DNA from: Microtetraspora glauca
Lineage (GTDB): Bacteria; Actinomycetota; Actinomycetes; Streptosporangiales; Streptosporangiaceae
Direction: 5' to 3'
Length of the DNA stretch: 64,000 bases
Assembly (NCBI GenBank): GCA_001570385.1
Contig: BBYL01000006.1
Coordinates: 248,001-312,000, forward strand
A model generated the notes under the pieces. That model saw only the letters and a list, made by a program, of their open reading frames with translations. It was not told the origin of the DNA and made no database searches. Both the position numbers and the translations under genes were made by a program. Positions 61,065-64,000 of this stretch are shown here, in pieces. The first letter of the stretch is position 1. The number at the start of each line of letters is the position of its first letter.

Positions 61065-61916
61065 TCAGTCGCGCGCCCCCGGTCCCGAGAGGGAGGTACG
61101 CCGTTCGGAGGCCATCACCAGGTTGAACACCTGAGCGCGGAGGGCGCCGAACAGCGGGATCTGCTTGGTCTCGATCTGGTCCCGGGGGCGCGGCAACTCG
61201 ACCGGGATGTCGGCGACGACGACGGAGGGCCCCTGGGACAGCACGACGACGCGGTCGGAGAGGTACACCGCCTCGTCGATGTCGTGGGTGACGAACAGCA
61301 CGGTGGTCCCGGTCTCGGCCCAGATCCTCAGGACCAGGTCTTCCAGGCTGGCCCGGGTCTGCGCGTCCACGGAGGCGAACGGCTCGTCCATGATGAGCAT
61401 CTCCGGGCGTACGGCCAGCCCGCGGGCGATCGCCACCCGCTGCTGCATGCCGCCGGAGAGCTGCCACGGGTGGAGTCCGGCGGCGTGTCCGAGCCCGACG
61501 GTCTCCAGCGCCTGCCCCACGCGGCTACGGATCTCCGGCCGGGGGATCTTCCTGTCCCTGAGCGGCAGCGCGACGTTCTTCTCGACGGTCAGCCACGGGA
61601 ACAGGGAGCGGCTGTAGTCCTGGAAGACGACCGCGACGCCGTCCTGCGGGCCGGTCATCGGGCTGCCGCGGAAGGTGAGCGTCCCGCCGCTGAGCGGCAG
61701 CAGACCGGCGACGCACATCATCAGGGTGGTCTTGCCGCAGCCGGAGGGGCCGACCACGGAGACGAACTCTCCCGGGCGGACCGCGAAGTCGATGCCGCGG
61801 ACGGCCAGGACGTCGCCCCGCCGCGAAGGATAGGACTTGGTGACCCCGCGGACGTCGAGGATCGGCGTCGCGGACCCGGTCGTGCCGCCGGGGTCCTTGG
61901 TCATCGAGACTTCCAC
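61065..61916 (-). CDS. ABC transporter ATP-binding subunit (nitrate/sulfonate/taurine type)
   Basis: 283-aa SsuB/TauB-like ATPase. Seen: Walker A GPSGCGKTT, Q-loop VVFQDYSRSLFPWLTVEKNV, signature LSGGMQQRVAIARGLAV, Walker B MLIMDEPFASVDAQTRASLE, H-loop LFVTHDIDEAVYL. Last gene of a leftward operon. It is a close relative of the ATPase at 36556. GTG 61916 has AAGGGA 9 bp upstream; ATG 61904 is also possible. Confidence 0.93.
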   Translation of the reverse strand: MEVSMTKDPGGTTGSATPILDVRGVTKSYPSRRGDVLAVRGIDFAVRPGEFVSVVGPSGCGKTTLMMCVAGLLPLSGGTLTFRGSPMTGPQDGVAVVFQDYSRSLFPWLTVEKNVALPLRDRKIPRPEIRSRVGQALETVGLGHAAGLHPWQLSGGMQQRVAIARGLAVRPEMLIMDEPFASVDAQTRASLEDLVLRIWAETGTTVLFVTHDIDEAVYLSDRVVVLSQGPSVVVADIPVELPRPRDQIETKQIPLFGALRAQVFNLVMASERRTSLSGPGARD

Positions 61917-61953
61917 GAGACGATGTCCCTTCTGTTCGAGCACGTGGCCGCCG

Positions 61954-62841
61954 TCACCGCCGGTCACCCGCGCCCGCCTTGGCGGCCCGGTGCCAGCGCA
62001 GGACCGATCTCTCCGCCAGCTCGAAGATCCCGTTGAGCAGGATGCCGAGCAGCGCGACGAGCAGGATCGCCGACCACAGTTCCGGGAAGCGGAACAACTT
62101 CTGCTGGTTGACGATGAAGAAACCGAGGCCGGCGGTGGCCGCGAAGAGCTCCGAGATCACCATCAGCACCAGCCCGATGCCGACGCTGATCCGCATCCCG
62201 GCGACGATCGACGGGCTCGCGCCGGGGAGCAGCACGCTGAGGAAGTGCCGCCGCGGGGAGAGCCGCAGGCTGCGGGCGGCCGTCGTCATCGTGGTGTCCA
62301 GGCCGCGGATCCCGTCATAGGTGTTGACCAGGATCGGCCACAGGCAGCCGAGTGCGATCAGGAAGATGTTCATCCCACTCGTGATACCGAAGATCACGAT
62401 CGCGACGGGCAGCAGCATCGTGACGGGCACCGCCATGCCCAACCTGATCAGCGGGTTGAAGAACGCGCCCGCCTGGCGCCACACACCCAGCACGATGCCG
62501 CCGCAGACGCCGATCACGGTCGCCATGCCGTACCCGGCGCCGAGCCGGGCGAGGCTGGGCAGGACGTCGGCCAGGAACTGGTCGCTGAGGAACAGCGCGA
62601 CCAGCCGATCCGACAGCCACGTGTCCGCGAAGGCGGTGACGATCGTGGAGAACGGCGGGATGAACAGCGATCCCGCCTGGCGGGCGAGCACCTCCCAGAG
62701 CACCAGCAGGGCGGCGAGCAGCCACAGCCGCTGTCCCGCCCACGCCAGGCCCCGCAGTACGCGGCCCGCGACTCCCGCCACCGAGACGCCGGAGGGAGCG
62801 GCGGGCGGCGTGACGGCGCCCGTGCCGTTCGCGGCGCTCAC
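61954..62841 (-). CDS. ABC transporter permease (SsuC/TauC type)
   Basis: 295-aa permease with six likely TM segments after a Gly/Pro/Ala-rich tail. Seen: FIPPFSTIVTAFADTWLSDR, GMAVPVTMLLPVAIVIFGIT, NIFLIALGCLWPILVNTYDG, the EAA-like loop AARSLRLSPRRHFLSVLLPG. GTG 62841 overlaps the preceding permease stop (GTGA). The frame continues upstream but shadows that gene. Confidence 0.93.
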   Translation of the reverse strand: MSAANGTGAVTPPAAPSGVSVAGVAGRVLRGLAWAGQRLWLLAALLVLWEVLARQAGSLFIPPFSTIVTAFADTWLSDRLVALFLSDQFLADVLPSLARLGAGYGMATVIGVCGGIVLGVWRQAGAFFNPLIRLGMAVPVTMLLPVAIVIFGITSGMNIFLIALGCLWPILVNTYDGIRGLDTTMTTAARSLRLSPRRHFLSVLLPGASPSIVAGMRISVGIGLVLMVISELFAATAGLGFFIVNQQKLFRFPELWSAILLVALLGILLNGIFELAERSVLRWHRAAKAGAGDRR

Positions 62842-63764
62842 CGGTCGGCTCCCCGCTGGGCGTGGCCCCACGGCACGAGCAGCCGCTCGGCGAGGTTGAC
62901 CCCGTAGTAGATCAGCATTCCGAGCACTCCGATGATCAGGATTCCGGCGTAGACGTAGTCGGGACGCTGGGCCTCCTGATAGGTCGTGATCACCGTTCCG
63001 ACGCCGCTGGTGGCACCGAGCAACTCGGCCGAGAGCACGACGATGAGCGCGGTCGAGCAGGCCACCCGCAGACCGGTGGCGATGGCCGGGGCGGCCGAGG
63101 GCAACACGATCCGGGCCAGGAGCCTTCCCCGGCCCCACCCCATGGCACGGCCGGCGGTCAGCATCAGCGGCTCCGCGTCGCGCACGCCGTACATCGCGTT
63201 GAGCAGGATCGGCCAGAAGACGGCGTAGGCACTCAGTGACACCTTCATCTGCAGGCCGAGCCCGAACAGCAGGATCACGATCGGCAGGAAGGCCGACGAG
63301 GGGATCGATCTGGCCGCGTGCACCAGCGCCGACGCCGGGCGGTACAACGTGGCGAAGTAGCCGAGCACCAGGCCGAGCGGGACGCCCACCGCCGAGGCGA
63401 GGAGCATGGACACCAGCCAGGCCAGCAGGGTCTGCAGCACCTGGCCGAGGAAGGACGCGTCGGCCAGTAACTCGGCCAGGCGCACCATCGTGTCAGCGGG
63501 AGGGGGGACCGAGTCCGGAGAGATCACTCCCAGGCGCACCACCAGGTCCCAGCACACGAACATCGTGACGACGCCCGCGCCGCCGAGCACCCAGGCGGGC
63601 AGCGGACCCCGTCCGCGCCCGCCGGTCCCGGCGGCCTGTCCCGACGAGGTATCCGGGCCGGTCCCGGGCGTGTCCGGCGCCTGCGGGCGCGTTCGCTCGC
63701 CTGTCGCCACCGGTCTCGTCCCCTTCCCGCTCGTGTCGTCCACCGGTCCACCGCGCGCCCGCAT
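62838..63764 (-). CDS. ABC transporter permease (SsuC/TauC type)
   Basis: 308 aa. A ~50-residue hydrophilic Thr/Gly/Pro-rich N-terminal tail precedes the membrane part (PLPAWVLGGAGVVTMFVCWD). Seen: HAARSIPSSAFLPIVILLFG, LSAYAVFWPILLNAMYGVRD, GRAMGWGRGRLLARIVLPSA. ATG 63764 overlaps the binding-protein stop. It is the second permease of the importer, as in the operon at 36.6-40.0 kb. Confidence 0.93.
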   Translation of the reverse strand: MRARGGPVDDTSGKGTRPVATGERTRPQAPDTPGTGPDTSSGQAAGTGGRGRGPLPAWVLGGAGVVTMFVCWDLVVRLGVISPDSVPPPADTMVRLAELLADASFLGQVLQTLLAWLVSMLLASAVGVPLGLVLGYFATLYRPASALVHAARSIPSSAFLPIVILLFGLGLQMKVSLSAYAVFWPILLNAMYGVRDAEPLMLTAGRAMGWGRGRLLARIVLPSAAPAIATGLRVACSTALIVVLSAELLGATSGVGTVITTYQEAQRPDYVYAGILIIGVLGMLIYYGVNLAERLLVPWGHAQRGADR

Positions 63765-64000
63765 CAGGACCGGGCGAAGTCGGGGACGAGGGGCTCGAGG
63801 TCCGGCTGCTTCGGGATGAGCTTGAGATCGACCATCTTCTTGGCCATGTCATTCAGCGTCGCCATCTCGACGTCGGGTGCGAGCGCGTTCTGCGGCTGCT
63901 TCTCCAGCGTCTCCACGGGGACCTTGTTGCAGTCCGACAGCAGCGTGAACGACTCCTTCGTGTTCGCCGGGTCGCCGAGCTGCGCCATCGTCTCCTTGAT
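63764..64000 (-). CDS. ABC transporter substrate-binding protein, C-terminal part (runs off the window)
   Basis: The frame is open to the right edge; only ~78 C-terminal residues are seen (KETMAQLGDPANTKESFTLL, then LNDMAKKMVDLKLIPKQPDL and LVPDFARS). The sequence and its place directly before two SsuC-type permeases (ATGA overlap) identify it as the binding protein of that importer. Signal peptide and ligand pocket lie outside the window. Confidence 0.8.
   Translation of the reverse strand: MKETMAQLGDPANTKESFTLLSDCNKVPVETLEKQPQNALAPDVEMATLNDMAKKMVDLKLIPKQPDLEPLVPDFARS

Overview
High-GC DNA (about 70% G+C by eye, strong G/C third-position bias, GTG starts, many ATGA/GTGA gene overlaps) from an actinomycete. 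The mix of secreted GH13 amylases, a BTAD-family regulator, P450/3Fe-4S ferredoxin pairs and many one-component regulators fits the Streptosporangiaceae (Nonomuraea or Streptosporangium-like) or another filamentous actinobacterium; the genus is inferred, not shown. The window is chromosomal accessory metabolism. I saw no rRNA, tRNA, CRISPR array, intact transposon or phage gene.

Layout. 1-8.2 kb: the 3' end of a class A beta-lactamase, a fumC/malic-enzyme pair, a P450-ferredoxin pair with a beheaded TetR remnant upstream, and a HEAT-repeat protein. 8.4-14.5 kb: a single-ORF fusion of a GH1 beta-glucosidase with a LacI repressor, a divergent peroxiredoxin-like/TetR pair with twin palindromes, and a MarR/DHA2-efflux operon. 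14.6-21.8 kb: an unfamiliar group made of a HemN-like radical-SAM homologue lacking one cluster cysteine, a very large ATPase-TPR-BTAD regulator, a GNAT-type acyltransferase and an E1-like ThiF protein. 21.9-28.0 kb: a ROK repressor divergent from an amino-acid ABC transporter, L-asparaginase and CutC operon. 28.1-36.5 kb: a Fes-like esterase, a second P450/TetR/ferredoxin/ferredoxin-reductase operon with a perfect operator, a hydrolase pseudogene, a tiny secreted peptide ORF, and a chloramphenicol-exporter-type MFS gene behind a possible leader-peptide attenuator.

36.6-45.7 kb (all minus strand) looks like one aromatic-acid regulon: 4-oxalomesaconate hydratase, 4-carboxy-4-hydroxy-2-oxoadipate aldolase, a DUF1932 dehydrogenase, 4-oxalomesaconate tautomerase, a VOC-fold (type I) extradiol dioxygenase, a GntR/FCD regulator and a nitrate/sulfonate/taurine-type ABC importer. 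A near-identical candidate GntR box lies upstream of the first catabolic gene and of the importer. 45.9-52.5 kb: AzlCD with a divergent XRE-cupin regulator, then an SDR/CMD/FAH/FAH/SDR operon facing an IclR regulator across a perfect palindrome.

52.6-61.0 kb is an alpha-glucan locus: a secreted amylase with three CBM41-like modules that ends where the pullulanase domain of related bifunctional enzymes would begin, a LacI regulator, the C-terminal stump of another amylase, and an intact amylase with three CBM20-like domains; CTTGC-type repeats lie upstream of both amylases. The right end holds a second nitrate/sulfonate/taurine-type ABC operon whose binding protein runs off the edge.

Strongest candidates for something undescribed: the oxalomesaconate pathway served by a VOC dioxygenase, the HemN-like/BTAD/GNAT/ThiF group, the ROK-ABC-asparaginase-CutC operon, and the GH1-LacI fusion.
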